Shown here: positions 20,115 through 28,394 of the stretch, piece by piece
How positions within the stretch are numbered: the first letter of the stretch is position 1
Layout of the letters: each line of letters starts with the position of its first letter
Assembly (NCBI RefSeq): GCF_000719705.1
Contig: NZ_JOHO01000041.1
Coordinates: 1 to 62,743 of the forward strand
Direction of reading: 5' to 3'
Length of the DNA: 62,743 nt
From: Streptomyces sp. NRRL S-350
Lineage (GTDB): Bacteria; Actinomycetota; Actinomycetes; Streptomycetales; Streptomycetaceae
Notes under the pieces: generated by a model
What the model saw: only the letters and a program-made list of their open reading frames with translations
Databases searched by the model: none
What the model was told of the DNA's origin: nothing
Position numbers and translations under genes: made by a program

Positions 20115-21620
20115 GTGGGCGAGAAAGTCGTGGCGACTCGGGCGGATCTGGCGGACCGGCAGCTGTACCGGCGCAAGCTCCAGACCTGTCTCGACGTGCT
20201 GGGACGGATGCTGCGGGAGGACCGCTTCGACCGGCCGCGGGCGGTGATGGGACTGGAGATCGAGCTCAACCTGGCCGACGAACAGGGCCTGCCGGCCCTG
20301 AACAACGCGCAGGTGCTGAGCTCGATCGGCTCCAGCGACTTCCAGACCGAGCTGGGCAAGTTCAACATCGAGGTGAACATCACACCCCACCGGCTCGGCG
20401 GGCACGTCTTCGAAGAACTGCGCGAGGAGATCGACACCGGGCTGCGCTACGCCGACCGGCGGGCCGCCGAGGCCGGGGCACGGATCGTCATGGTGGGCAT
20501 CCTGCCGACCCTCGAGCACGCCCACACCGGGCTCGACTCGATGAGCCACAACCAGCGGTACACCCTGCTCAGCGACCAGATCCTGGCCGCCCGGGGAGAG
20601 GAGATCGCGCTGGACATCGAGGGCGTCGAACATCTCCAGTTGGAATCCGTCACCATGGTCGCCGAGGCCGCCGCCACCTCGCTGCAACTGCACCTCCAGG
20701 TGACCCCGGAGCGCTTCTCCTCGGTCTGGAACGCCGCCCAGGCACTCTGCGGGCCGCAGCTCGCACTCGGCGCGAACTCCCCCTTCCTGTTCGGCCGGGA
20801 GCTGTGGCGGGAGACCCGCCCGGTGCTCTTCCAGCAGGCCTGCGACACCCGTTCGGCGGAGCTCAAGGCCCAGGGCGTGCGCCCGATCACCTGGTTCGGC
20901 GAGCGCTGGGTGGACTCGGTGTACGACCTGTTCGAGGAGAACCTGCGGTACTTCCCGGCGCTGCTGCCGATCTGCGACGACGAGGACCCGCTCAAGGTGC
21001 TGGCCTCCGGCGGCGCGCCCAAGCTCGCCGAGATGCGGCTGCACAACGGCACCATCTACCGCTGGAACCGGCCGATCTACGACGTCTCCGGCGGCGTCGC
21101 GCACCTGCGGGTGGAGAACCGCGCGCTGCCGGCCGGCCCGACCGTGGCCGACACGCTGGCCAACGCCGCCTTCTACTACGGGCTGGTGCGGGTGCTCGCC
21201 GAACAGCCCCGGCCGATCTGGACGAGGCTGCCGTTCGAGCGTGCCGACGAGAACTTCCGGCAGGGCGCCCGCTACGGCATCGACGCCGTCCTCCAGTGGC
21301 CCCGCCCCGGCCGGGCCGGGCGCGGCGGCGGACTGCAGACGGTCTCCGCCGTGGACCTGGTGCTGGGCGAGCTGCTGCCGCTGGCCTACCAGGGCCTCGA
21401 CGAGTGGGGCGTGGAACCCGCCGACCGGGACCGCTACCTGGGCATCATCGAGCAGCGCTGCCTGCGCCGCACCAACGGCGCGGCCTGGCAGAGCGCGACC
21501 TTCCACCGGCTGCGCGAGCAGTACGGGATGGACCGGCCGGCCGCGCTCGCGGCGATGACCCGGCGCTACGCCGAGCACATGCGCACCGGAGAGCCGGTGC
21601 ACACCTGGCCGGTCGGCTAG
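20115..21620 (+). CDS. GCS2-type carboxylate-amine ligase (annotated glutamate-cysteine ligase)
   Basis: A 501-residue cytoplasmic protein resembling the glutamate-cysteine ligase family 2 fold. The N-terminal strand M-G-L-E-I-E-L-N-L-A-D, the S-I-G-S-S-D-F-Q-T-E-L-G-K-F-N-I-E-V-N motif, LQLHLQV and R-V-E-N-R-A-L-P-A-G-P-T are the expected substrate and ATP-metal site regions. Actinobacteria make mycothiol and ergothioneine and not glutathione, so a classical glutathione role is doubtful. A gamma-glutamyl ligation is possible, and the substrate is unknown. GTG at 20115 is directly preceded by a strong AGGAGGAGGGG site. It stands alone, divergent from a gene of unknown function. Confidence 0.8.
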   Translation: MGEKVVATRADLADRQLYRRKLQTCLDVLGRMLREDRFDRPRAVMGLEIELNLADEQGLPALNNAQVLSSIGSSDFQTELGKFNIEVNITPHRLGGHVFEELREEIDTGLRYADRRAAEAGARIVMVGILPTLEHAHTGLDSMSHNQRYTLLSDQILAARGEEIALDIEGVEHLQLESVTMVAEAAATSLQLHLQVTPERFSSVWNAAQALCGPQLALGANSPFLFGRELWRETRPVLFQQACDTRSAELKAQGVRPITWFGERWVDSVYDLFEENLRYFPALLPICDDEDPLKVLASGGAPKLAEMRLHNGTIYRWNRPIYDVSGGVAHLRVENRALPAGPTVADTLANAAFYYGLVRVLAEQPRPIWTRLPFERADENFRQGARYGIDAVLQWPRPGRAGRGGGLQTVSAVDLVLGELLPLAYQGLDEWGVEPADRDRYLGIIEQRCLRRTNGAAWQSATFHRLREQYGMDRPAALAAMTRRYAEHMRTGEPVHTWPVG

Positions 21621-21696
21621 CCGGGCCGCTGTGTCAGGATGATCGCCCCGGCGGTCGGCCGACGGCCGGAACGACCGCCCGCCCGCTGGAGCCCCC

Positions 21697-22485
21697 GTGA
21701 CCACCGTTCCGACCTCGCCGGAGACCGACCAGCCCACCCGCCGCCTACTCGGCGCGGAACTGCTGATCGTCCTCGGCCTGTCGCTCGGCGCAAGCGGGAT
21801 CAGCGCGCTGATCAGCTTCGCGGGCTCGCTCACCGAACCGCTCGCGCTCGGCCGGCAGGTCGCCATGCTGAACGGCTCGCGGGCGCCCGGGCGGCCCTGG
21901 CTGGACCTGGTGTGGCAGCTGTACTACATCGGGCGCGGCTTGATGCCGGTGGTGCTGGTCGGCTACCTGCTGGTGCGCGAGGGCGTCTCGCTGCGGGTCC
22001 TGGGCTTCGACCTCGGGCAGAAGCTGCGGGACCTCGGCCGGGGCGCCGCCGTCGCCGCCGCGATCGGCGGGACGGGGCTGGCGCTGTACCTGGCCTCGCA
22101 GGCGGCCGGGTACAACCTGACGGTGGCGCCGTCCGGGCTGCCGGACGTCTGGTGGCGGGTGCCGGTGCTGGTGCTGTCCGCCTGGCAGAACGCCATCCTG
22201 GAGGAGGTCGTCGTCCTCGGCTACCTGCTGCGCCGGCTGGGGCAGTCGGGGTGGTCCTGGCCGGCGGCGGTGGTGGCCGGCTCGGTGCTGCGCGGTTCGT
22301 ACCACCTGTACCAGGGGGTCGGCGGGCTGGTCGGCAACACGGTGATGGGGGTGGTGTTCTGCCTGCTCTACCGGCGGTGGGGCCGGGTGATGCCGCTGGT
22401 GGCGGCGCACGCGCTGATCGACACGGTGGCCTTCGTCGGATACGCGCTGCTCGCGGGCCACGTCAGTTGGCTGCCGACCCCCTGA
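21697..22485 (+). CDS. CPBP family intramembrane glutamic protease
   Basis: A 262-residue membrane protein with about seven to eight hydrophobic segments. The CPBP (CAAX protease and bacteriocin-processing) motifs are visible: E-E-V-V-V-L-G-Y-L-L-R-R with the paired glutamates, the R-G-S-Y-H-L-Y-Q histidine motif, and A-H-A-L-I-D at the end. Such proteins cleave or bind membrane substrates, sometimes in bacteriocin immunity or anti-sigma control; no substrate can be inferred here. The GTG start follows a GGAGC site. Its 3' end overlaps the convergent HAD-like gene by 23 bases. Confidence 0.87.
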   Translation: MTTVPTSPETDQPTRRLLGAELLIVLGLSLGASGISALISFAGSLTEPLALGRQVAMLNGSRAPGRPWLDLVWQLYYIGRGLMPVVLVGYLLVREGVSLRVLGFDLGQKLRDLGRGAAVAAAIGGTGLALYLASQAAGYNLTVAPSGLPDVWWRVPVLVLSAWQNAILEEVVVLGYLLRRLGQSGWSWPAAVVAGSVLRGSYHLYQGVGGLVGNTVMGVVFCLLYRRWGRVMPLVAAHALIDTVAFVGYALLAGHVSWLPTP

Positions 22486-23005
22486 GCGCGGACCGCCCGG
22501 ACGGGAGCGCCTGGCCGCGCGGCGGGCGGGCGAGCAGCCGGTCGACGTGCCGGCGCTCCAGGCCCTGGCCGGGATCGATCGGCAGCAGGAGGCGGTCGCG
22601 GCGCCAGAGCGACGTCCGGACGAGCCGGCCGGGGATGACGTCGTCCACCCAGGCGAACGGGCGCCCGTCGGCGTAGCGCAGCAGCGGGGCCCATTTGGCG
22701 GCGGAGAACAGCTCCATCAACGGGACGCGAGGGTCTCCGGGCTGCGGGACGTAGCCGGTGAACCGCACCACCGGGAGCGGGTCCAGGCCGATCGCCGGGG
22801 CGATGTGGGTGTTGGCGTGCTCCTCCCAGGTGGTGGCCCAGACCAGGTCGTACGTCCCGGAGAGCTCGCGCAGCCACCTGCCGTGCCGGGCGGAGAGCAG
22901 GACGGAGTAGCCGAACAGGGTGTGGGTGTCGAACCCGGCGTCCGGATGGGGACAGACCGGGTTGAGCACCCCGTCGACGTCCAGGAACAGCAGTGGCTTC
23001 GGCAC
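22463..23005 (-). CDS. HAD-like hydrolase family protein
   Basis: A 180-residue soluble protein starting with PKPLLFLDVDGVLNP, which carries the HAD nucleophile motif D-x-D-G-x-L. It continues with a W-A-T-T-W-E-E motif found in a subgroup of actinobacterial HAD-like proteins, and an acidic W-V-D-D motif near the middle. A phosphatase or secondary-metabolism role is possible, but the substrate is unknown. GTG at 23005 is chosen because the conserved domain begins right after it. The longer open frame has a low-quality N-terminus. It ends within the last codons of the convergent CPBP gene. Confidence 0.78.
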   Translation of the reverse strand: MPKPLLFLDVDGVLNPVCPHPDAGFDTHTLFGYSVLLSARHGRWLRELSGTYDLVWATTWEEHANTHIAPAIGLDPLPVVRFTGYVPQPGDPRVPLMELFSAAKWAPLLRYADGRPFAWVDDVIPGRLVRTSLWRRDRLLLPIDPGQGLERRHVDRLLARPPRGQALPSGRSALRGSAAN

Positions 23006-23188
23006 CGGTGGCCCCCCAAAGGCGGTGGTGTGTGCTGTCTCTTCGGACGAACCACCCGTACCGCTGGTTGCGCTGCGGCGGGCGCACGCGGGGCGCACAG
23101 GGCGCTCACGGGGCGGACGGCGGCGCGATGACGTGCACCGGTGCGTCGGTGGTGCTCCTTCGGCTCGGTCAGGCCGGACAGGGCACCG

Positions 23189-23890
23189 TCAGCCGAGGTG
23201 GCCCCGGAGGAAGGTGAGGGTGCGGCGCCAGGCGATCCGGGCCTGCAGGGGGTCGTAGGTGCCGAGCAGGTTCTCGTCGTTCATGAAGGCGTGCCCGGCC
23301 GGGTAGAAGTGGATCTCGGGACGGACGTCCGTGGCCTCGCCGATCCGGATCGCCGCCTCGTCCACGGCGGCCATCGGGATCGAGCGGTCCGACTCGCCGA
23401 AGTGGCCGAGGACGTGGGCCGTCAGCCCGCGGTAGTCGAAGTCCGGGTCGGGCGGGAGGCCGTAGAAGGGCACCGCGGCGGCCACCTTGTCGCCGGCCCG
23501 GGCGGCCAGCAGCAGGGCGAAGCCGCCGCCCATGCAGAAGCCGACCGTGCCGACGGCGTCGCCGACCACGCCGTCCAGTGCGAGCAGGTGGTCGACCGCC
23601 CCGGAGAGGTCCTCGACGGCCTGCCCGACCGGGAGCTCGCGCTTGAGCCGCGCGGCCTCGGCCCGGTCGTGGGTGGTGGCGCCGCCGAACAGGTCGGGAG
23701 CAAGGACGGTGAAGCCCTCGGCGGCGAAGCGGTCGGCCATGGTGGCGACGTGCGAGGTGAGCCCCCACCACTCCTGCACCACCACCAGGCCCGGCCCCGC
23801 GCCCTGCGGCGGGCGGGCCAGGTACCCGTGCGCGGTACGGCCGTTGCTCGGGAAGGTGACGTTCTGCCGGGAGCCGCCCTGGTCAGGCAT
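23189..23890 (-). CDS. Dienelactone hydrolase family protein
   Basis: A 233-residue alpha/beta hydrolase. The cysteine nucleophile lies in GFCMGGGFAL, the supporting glutamate in VVVQEWWGL, the aspartate in GESDRSIP and the histidine in PAGHAFMN, so the DLH triad is complete. Dienelactone hydrolases open enol lactones from chloroaromatic breakdown, but most actinobacterial members have unknown substrates, and no aromatic-degradation genes lie nearby. The ATG at 23890 has GGAAG upstream. It is 55 bases downstream of the sugar porter gene on the same strand and may be co-transcribed with it. Confidence 0.88.
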   Translation of the reverse strand: MPDQGGSRQNVTFPSNGRTAHGYLARPPQGAGPGLVVVQEWWGLTSHVATMADRFAAEGFTVLAPDLFGGATTHDRAEAARLKRELPVGQAVEDLSGAVDHLLALDGVVGDAVGTVGFCMGGGFALLLAARAGDKVAAAVPFYGLPPDPDFDYRGLTAHVLGHFGESDRSIPMAAVDEAAIRIGEATDVRPEIHFYPAGHAFMNDENLLGTYDPLQARIAWRRTLTFLRGHLG

Positions 23891-23945
23891 GGCTTCCTCT
23901 CGATGGGTCGGGCCGCGTGCGGCGGGGTTCGGTCGGGCGTCCCGG

Positions 23946-25358
23946 TCAGCCCATCTCCTCCAGTGCGCGGCCCTTGGTCTCCCTGATGCAGAAGGCCACG
24001 AACGGGATGGACAGCAGCGCGAAGGCCGCGTAGATGGCGTACGTCGCCGAGAGGTTCCAGTCGGCGAGGTCCGGGAAGCTGACGGTGATCGCCCAGTTGG
24101 CGATCCACTGGGCCGAGGCGGCGACCGACAGGGCCAGCGCGCGGATCCGGTTGGGGAACATCTCGCCGAGCAGGACCCAGACCACGACGCCCCAGGAGAA
24201 GGCGAAGCAGAGCACGAAGACGTGCGCGGCGACCAGGGCGACCGTGGCGTGGGTGTTGTCCAGGGTGGCGGTGTCGCCGGTGCCGTTGCGGTAGGAGAAC
24301 GCCCAGGCGGCGGTGCCGAGCGCGGCCGCCATGCCGGCCGATCCGGCCAGGGCGAGCGGCTTGCGGCCGATCCGGTCCACCAGGGTCATCGCGATCACCG
24401 TGCCGATCACGTTGATGATCGAGGTGGAGAGGCTGATCAGCAGGGAGTTGGACTCGTTGATGCCGACCGACTGCCAGAGCAGGGACGAGTAGTAGAAGAT
24501 CACGTTGATGCCGACGAACTGCTGGAACACCGAGGCGCCGATGCCCACCCAGACGATCGGCAGCAGGCCGAAGCGGCCGCCGAGCAGGTCCTTGAGCCGG
24601 GGCTTGCGCGAGGACTCCAGCACGGCGCGGATCTCCGCCACCCGGAGGTCCAGGTCCACGCCCTCGCCCTCCACCTCGACCAGCACCCGGCGGGCCTGCG
24701 CCTCGCGGTGGTCGGCGATCAGGAAGCGCGGCGACTCCGGGATGGAGAGCGCCATCAGCCCGTACACCAGGGCGGGGACGGTCTCGACGCCGAGCATCCA
24801 CTGCCACGCCTGGATGCCGCCGAGGTGGTTGGTGGACTCGCCGCCCGCGGCCTGGTTGAGCGCGTAGTTGGCGAGCTGGGAGACGGTGATGCCGAGCACG
24901 ATCGCCATCTGCTGGAAGGACGCGAGCCGCCCGCGGTAGGCGGTCGGCGCGACCTCGGCGATGTAGGTGGGTGCGATCACCGAGGCGATGCCGATCGCGA
25001 TGCCGCCGATCACCCGCCAGACCGCGAGGACCTCGATGTTCGGCGGGAACATCGAGCCGATGCCGCTGGCCGCGAACAGGACGGCGGCCAGCAGCATCGT
25101 GCGCACCCGGCCGAAGTGGTCGGCGAGCCGGCCGGCGACCACCGCCCCGGCCGCCGAGCCGAGCAGCGCGATGGCCACCACGAAGGCCGTGGTGCCGTGG
25201 CCCACCCCGAAGTGCTTCTGGATGCCCGTCACCGCGCCGTTGATCACGGCGCTGTCGTAGCCGAACAGGAAGCCGCCCATGGCGGCGGCCGCCGAGATGA
25301 ACACCACATGGCCCAGGTGGGCCTCGCCGGACGCCTGTTGGCTGCTGACTGAGGACAC
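23946..25358 (-). CDS. Sugar porter family MFS transporter
   Basis: A 470-residue membrane protein with twelve hydrophobic segments. Diagnostic sugar porter motifs are present: G-R-L-A-D-H-F-G-R after helix 2, PESPRFL after helix 6, D-R-I-G-R-K-P in the second half and the C-terminal R-E-T-K-G-R motif. The family imports monosaccharides or polyols with protons. The GTG start at 25358 has GGGAGC eight bases upstream. Substrate and regulation are not visible, and no sugar-metabolism gene adjoins it. Confidence 0.92.
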   Translation of the reverse strand: MSSVSSQQASGEAHLGHVVFISAAAAMGGFLFGYDSAVINGAVTGIQKHFGVGHGTTAFVVAIALLGSAAGAVVAGRLADHFGRVRTMLLAAVLFAASGIGSMFPPNIEVLAVWRVIGGIAIGIASVIAPTYIAEVAPTAYRGRLASFQQMAIVLGITVSQLANYALNQAAGGESTNHLGGIQAWQWMLGVETVPALVYGLMALSIPESPRFLIADHREAQARRVLVEVEGEGVDLDLRVAEIRAVLESSRKPRLKDLLGGRFGLLPIVWVGIGASVFQQFVGINVIFYYSSLLWQSVGINESNSLLISLSTSIINVIGTVIAMTLVDRIGRKPLALAGSAGMAAALGTAAWAFSYRNGTGDTATLDNTHATVALVAAHVFVLCFAFSWGVVVWVLLGEMFPNRIRALALSVAASAQWIANWAITVSFPDLADWNLSATYAIYAAFALLSIPFVAFCIRETKGRALEEMG

Positions 25359-25475
25359 ATGTGCTCCCGGGGGTGGACGGGCCCGCTCTGGCGCCGAGTG
25401 GGCAGGGCTCGTCTCACATTCGAGCAGCGCCGGGGCCGACCTGCCCGTGTTGAGGGCCGATCGGGTGACGCGGAG

Positions 25476-26180
25476 TCAGCCGGCCGCGGTCGGGGTGGCG
25501 GTGCCGGGTGCGGCCGCGCTCGGGGCGGTGGTGCCGGGCCCGGCGGTGCGCCGGCGGTGGCGGCGGAGCAACTGGGTGCGCGCGGCGGCGTACTGGTCGC
25601 GGCCGCGCCCGCGGCCGTCGGCGCGCTCGGCGAGTCGGTCGGCGATCCCGAACTGTGCCTCGGCGGGCTTCTTGTCGTCGTACTTGAACTTGGCCCGCAC
25701 CTCGTTCACGGTCAGCCGGAGCCCGCGCAGACCGGGCAGCTGACGGGCCAGCTCGCCGACGCCCGGCATCACGCGGACCTCGGGAGTCTCCGGCTGGAAG
25801 TGCGCGAGCTGGCGGTTGAGGATCTCGGCCTTGCCGGCGGCGGACTCCACGACCTCGGCGGTGCAGTGGAAGTGGACGGAGGCGTAGTAGCTGGTGGGCG
25901 TGCCCGGTGCGCCGCGCCAGTGGCCGGGGGCGAAGGCGTAGCCGTCGGTGACCGCGAGGGTGACCTGCGGGTCGGCCCGGACGGCGGCCAGCAGCGGGTT
26001 GGGCGCGGCGAGGTGGAGCAGGACCTCGCCGCGCTCGGCGTCCAGCAGGAAGTGCGTCGGGACGAGTACCGGGCCCTCGCCGGGGCCGCCGTTGGCGGCG
26101 AGCAGGCCGAAGTCGCGGCCTTCGGCCAGCCAGGCGCGCCACTCGTCCTCGTCGCCGCGGTCCCATGACCTGATCAGCAT
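25476..26180 (-). CDS. PaiB-like FMN-binding split-barrel protein
   Basis: A 234-residue protein related to the FMN-binding negative transcriptional regulator family. It shows L-V-P-T-H-F-L-L-D, H-L-A-A-P-N-P, the aromatic segment G-Y-A-F-A-P-G-H-W and T-S-Y-Y-A-S-V-H-F-H, where the V-P-T-W-N-Y-x-x-V-H motif lies in PaiB. Bacillus PaiB is linked to protease and sporulation repression; the molecular activity is uncertain. The last 35 residues are Arg/Pro/Ala-rich and not part of the domain. It is 14 bases downstream of another FMN split-barrel gene in the same unit, opposite the MocR regulator. Confidence 0.8.
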   Translation of the reverse strand: MLIRSWDRGDEDEWRAWLAEGRDFGLLAANGGPGEGPVLVPTHFLLDAERGEVLLHLAAPNPLLAAVRADPQVTLAVTDGYAFAPGHWRGAPGTPTSYYASVHFHCTAEVVESAAGKAEILNRQLAHFQPETPEVRVMPGVGELARQLPGLRGLRLTVNEVRAKFKYDDKKPAEAQFGIADRLAERADGRGRGRDQYAAARTQLLRRHRRRTAGPGTTAPSAAAPGTATPTAAG

Positions 26181-26194
26181 CGGTGCGCTCCTCG

Positions 26195-26866
26195 TCAGTG
26201 GGGGTAGCCGCGCAGGTGCGCGGGGAGCGGGACGGTGGTGCCGGGGTGCGGCAGGGGGGTGCCGTGCACGGTGGTGACCGGGATCAGGCCGGACCAGTGC
26301 GGCAGGTCGACGTCCTCCGGCTCGTCCTCGGCGTTGTCGGCGCGGGTCTTGGCCGAGACCTCGTCCAGCTCCAGCCGGATGACGGCGGTGGCGGCGAGTT
26401 CCTTGGCGTTGGCCGGTCGGACCTCGGCGGAGCGGCCGGGTACCGCGTGGTCGACCAGGGCCGCCAGCGCGATGTCCAGCTCCTCGGGGTCGGTGACCTG
26501 GTGGGCGGTGCCGTGGGCGACGACCGAGCGGAAGTTCACCGAGTGGTTGAACGCGGACTTGGTCAGCACCAGCGCGTCGACCTGGGTGACGGTGACGCAG
26601 ACCGGCATGCCCTCCGCGCCGGAGGCGGCGCGCAGCGGGCGGCTGCCGGTGGAGCCGTGGACGTAGAGCCGGCTGCCGACCCGGGCGTAGATCGTCGGCA
26701 GGACGACGGGGGCGCCGTCGGCGACGAAGCCGAGGTGGCAGATGTAGGCGCTGTCGAGGATGGCGTGGATCGCCTCCTGCTCCCAGGTGGCCCGGTCCTT
26801 GTAGCGGGTGGGGGTGGTCCTGGGGGTGCGGGAGTAGGTCGGCGAGCCTTCCGGGGTGTCTGACAT
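26195..26866 (-). CDS. Pyridoxamine 5'-phosphate oxidase family (NimA-like) protein
   Basis: A 223-residue FMN split-barrel protein. The I-L-D-S-A-Y-I-C-H-L-G-F-V segment, P-x-V-L-P-T, the Y-V-H-G-S-T-G-S-R motif and V-C-V-T-V-T-Q-V-D-A-L-V are typical of the NimA/PPOX-like family. The conserved N-H-S-V-N-F-R-S-V-V motif follows. Members are flavin- or haem-binding reductases of unknown substrate, not true PdxH. ATG at 26866 has AGAGGA upstream. It is divergent from a MocR-type PLP regulator and shares a compact promoter region with it, which suggests that the regulator controls it. Confidence 0.85.
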   Translation of the reverse strand: MSDTPEGSPTYSRTPRTTPTRYKDRATWEQEAIHAILDSAYICHLGFVADGAPVVLPTIYARVGSRLYVHGSTGSRPLRAASGAEGMPVCVTVTQVDALVLTKSAFNHSVNFRSVVAHGTAHQVTDPEELDIALAALVDHAVPGRSAEVRPANAKELAATAVIRLELDEVSAKTRADNAEDEPEDVDLPHWSGLIPVTTVHGTPLPHPGTTVPLPAHLRGYPH

Positions 26867-26900
26867 GACATCCTCTATGTACTAGTGCATAATTATGTTT
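26865..26900. promoter_or_regulatory. Compact divergent promoter between MocR and PPOX genes
   Basis: On the forward strand ATGACA (26865-26870) and CATAAT (26888-26893) are 17 bases apart, with GTG at 26901 seven bases later. CATAATTATG (26888-26897) is a perfect palindrome and gives the same -10 on the reverse strand. Between them, ATGTACTAGTGCAT (26877-26890) is an imperfect dyad centred on CTAG and a likely MocR site. Confidence 0.65.
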
Positions 26901-28238
26901 GTGCTAGGAGACTATCCGCTGACCGGGCGACGCGCCAGCGAAATCGCGGCGCACATCGAACAGGGCGTGAGCAGCGGAATGCTCGCCCCCGGAACCGCGC
27001 TGCCCCCGCTGCGCGACCTCGCCGCCGAACTGGGCGTCAACCCCAACACCGTCGCCGCCGCCTACCGCCTGCTCCGCGACCGCGGCGTCATCGAGACGGC
27101 CGGCCGCAAGGGCAGCCGGATCCTCCCCAGGCCCGCGCTCACCCCGCGCGACCAGATCCGCATCCCCGTCCCCCCGCACGCCCGGGACCTGTCGGCCGGC
27201 AACCCCGATCCGGCGCTGCTGCCCGACCTCGGCCCCGCCCTCGCGGCCGCCGCCGAGGCCGCCCGCGCCGAGCCCGTGCTCTACGGGCACCCGGCCGTCG
27301 ACCCCGGGCTGCTCGCGCTCGCCCGCGCCTCCTTCGAGGCCGACGGCCTGCCCGGCGGCCCGGTCGCCGTCGCCTCCGGCTCGCTCGACACCATCGAGCG
27401 CATCCTCGGCGCCCGGCTGCGCCCCGGGGACGCCGTGGCCGTCGAGGACCCCGGCTGGGGCAGCCTGCTCGACCTGCTGCCCGCGATGGGCCTGAAGCAG
27501 GTGCCCGTCCGGCTGGACGACGAGGGCCCGCTGCCGGACGCGCTCGCCACGGCGCTGGCCGAGGGCGTCCGGGCGGTGGTGGTCACCAGCCGGGCGCAGA
27601 ACCCGACCGGTGCGGCGCTCACCGCGCGGCGGGCCGAGGCGCTGAAGGCCGTGCTGGCCGGGCACCCCGAGGTGCTGCTGATCGAGGACGACCACGGGCA
27701 CGGCATGGTCGACCAGCCCTACCACTCGCTGGTCGGGGCCGGTGTCCGGCACTGGGCGGTGGTGCGGTCGGCGGCCAAGGCGTACGGGCCGGACCTGCGG
27801 CTCTCGGTGGCCGTCGGCGACGCGGAGACGATCGGCCGGGTGACCGGCCGGCTGCGGCTGGGCGCGGGCTGGGTCAGCCACCTGCTGCAGCGCACCGTCG
27901 CCGAGCTGTGGCGCGGCGACGCGGCGCCGGTCGCGCGGGTGGCGGCCGCCTACCGGGCCCGGCGCGACGCACTGCTGGGCGAGCTGGCGGCGCGCGGGAT
28001 CGAGGCGCACGGGGAGAGCGGGCTGAACGTCTGGGTGCCGGTGCCGGACGAGACCTCGGCGCTGGCGGCGCTGGTGCAGCGCGGCTGGGTCGTGGCGCCC
28101 GGCGCGCGGTACCGGATCCAGTCGCCGCCCGGGCTGCGGATCACCACGGCGCAGCTGGAGGCGGCGCAGGCGCGGGAGCTGGCACAGGACCTGGCGGCAG
28201 TGCTGGGGGCGGGCGGAACGGGGTCGCGGCTGGTCTGA
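26901..28238 (+). CDS. MocR-type regulator (GntR HTH fused to PLP aminotransferase domain)
   Basis: A 445-residue protein. Residues about 10-75 are a GntR winged helix with LPPLRDLAAELGVNPNTVAAAY. Residues about 100-440 form a fold-type I aminotransferase-like domain, with NPTGA and the PLP lysine in V-R-S-A-A-K-A-Y-G-P-D-L-R. MocR proteins use PLP or its adducts as ligand and commonly control divergent genes. The divergent FMN split-barrel genes are the natural target. GTG at 26901 is favoured: a -10 (CATAAT) stands seven bases before it, giving a leaderless message. ATG at 26895 would sit one base after the -10 and is less likely. Confidence 0.88.
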   Translation: MLGDYPLTGRRASEIAAHIEQGVSSGMLAPGTALPPLRDLAAELGVNPNTVAAAYRLLRDRGVIETAGRKGSRILPRPALTPRDQIRIPVPPHARDLSAGNPDPALLPDLGPALAAAAEAARAEPVLYGHPAVDPGLLALARASFEADGLPGGPVAVASGSLDTIERILGARLRPGDAVAVEDPGWGSLLDLLPAMGLKQVPVRLDDEGPLPDALATALAEGVRAVVVTSRAQNPTGAALTARRAEALKAVLAGHPEVLLIEDDHGHGMVDQPYHSLVGAGVRHWAVVRSAAKAYGPDLRLSVAVGDAETIGRVTGRLRLGAGWVSHLLQRTVAELWRGDAAPVARVAAAYRARRDALLGELAARGIEAHGESGLNVWVPVPDETSALAALVQRGWVVAPGARYRIQSPPGLRITTAQLEAAQARELAQDLAAVLGAGGTGSRLV

Positions 28239-28245
28239 ACCCGAC

Positions 28246-28286
28246 GGTAACGAAGTGGAAACCTGCTGCAGGTACCTAGCGGTAAC
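28246..28286 (+). promoter_or_regulatory. Repeat pair and dyad upstream of the SGNH lipase
   Basis: CGGTAAC occurs at 28245-28251 and again at 28280-28286, in the same orientation. Between them ACCTGCTGCAGGT (28261-28273) is a perfect dyad with a one-base centre. The arrangement lies about 110 bases before the lipase start and may be an activator or repressor site; no promoter elements were fixed. Confidence 0.35.
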
Positions 28287-28394
28287 AAGCGCGGGCATGT
28301 CATCTTCTTCGCGCCACCGGCCGGCGGCCCACCCTCACTTACGCGTCTTCCCGTTCCCCACACCACGGGGAGACCGAGCCGCAGGAGTTCCGCC

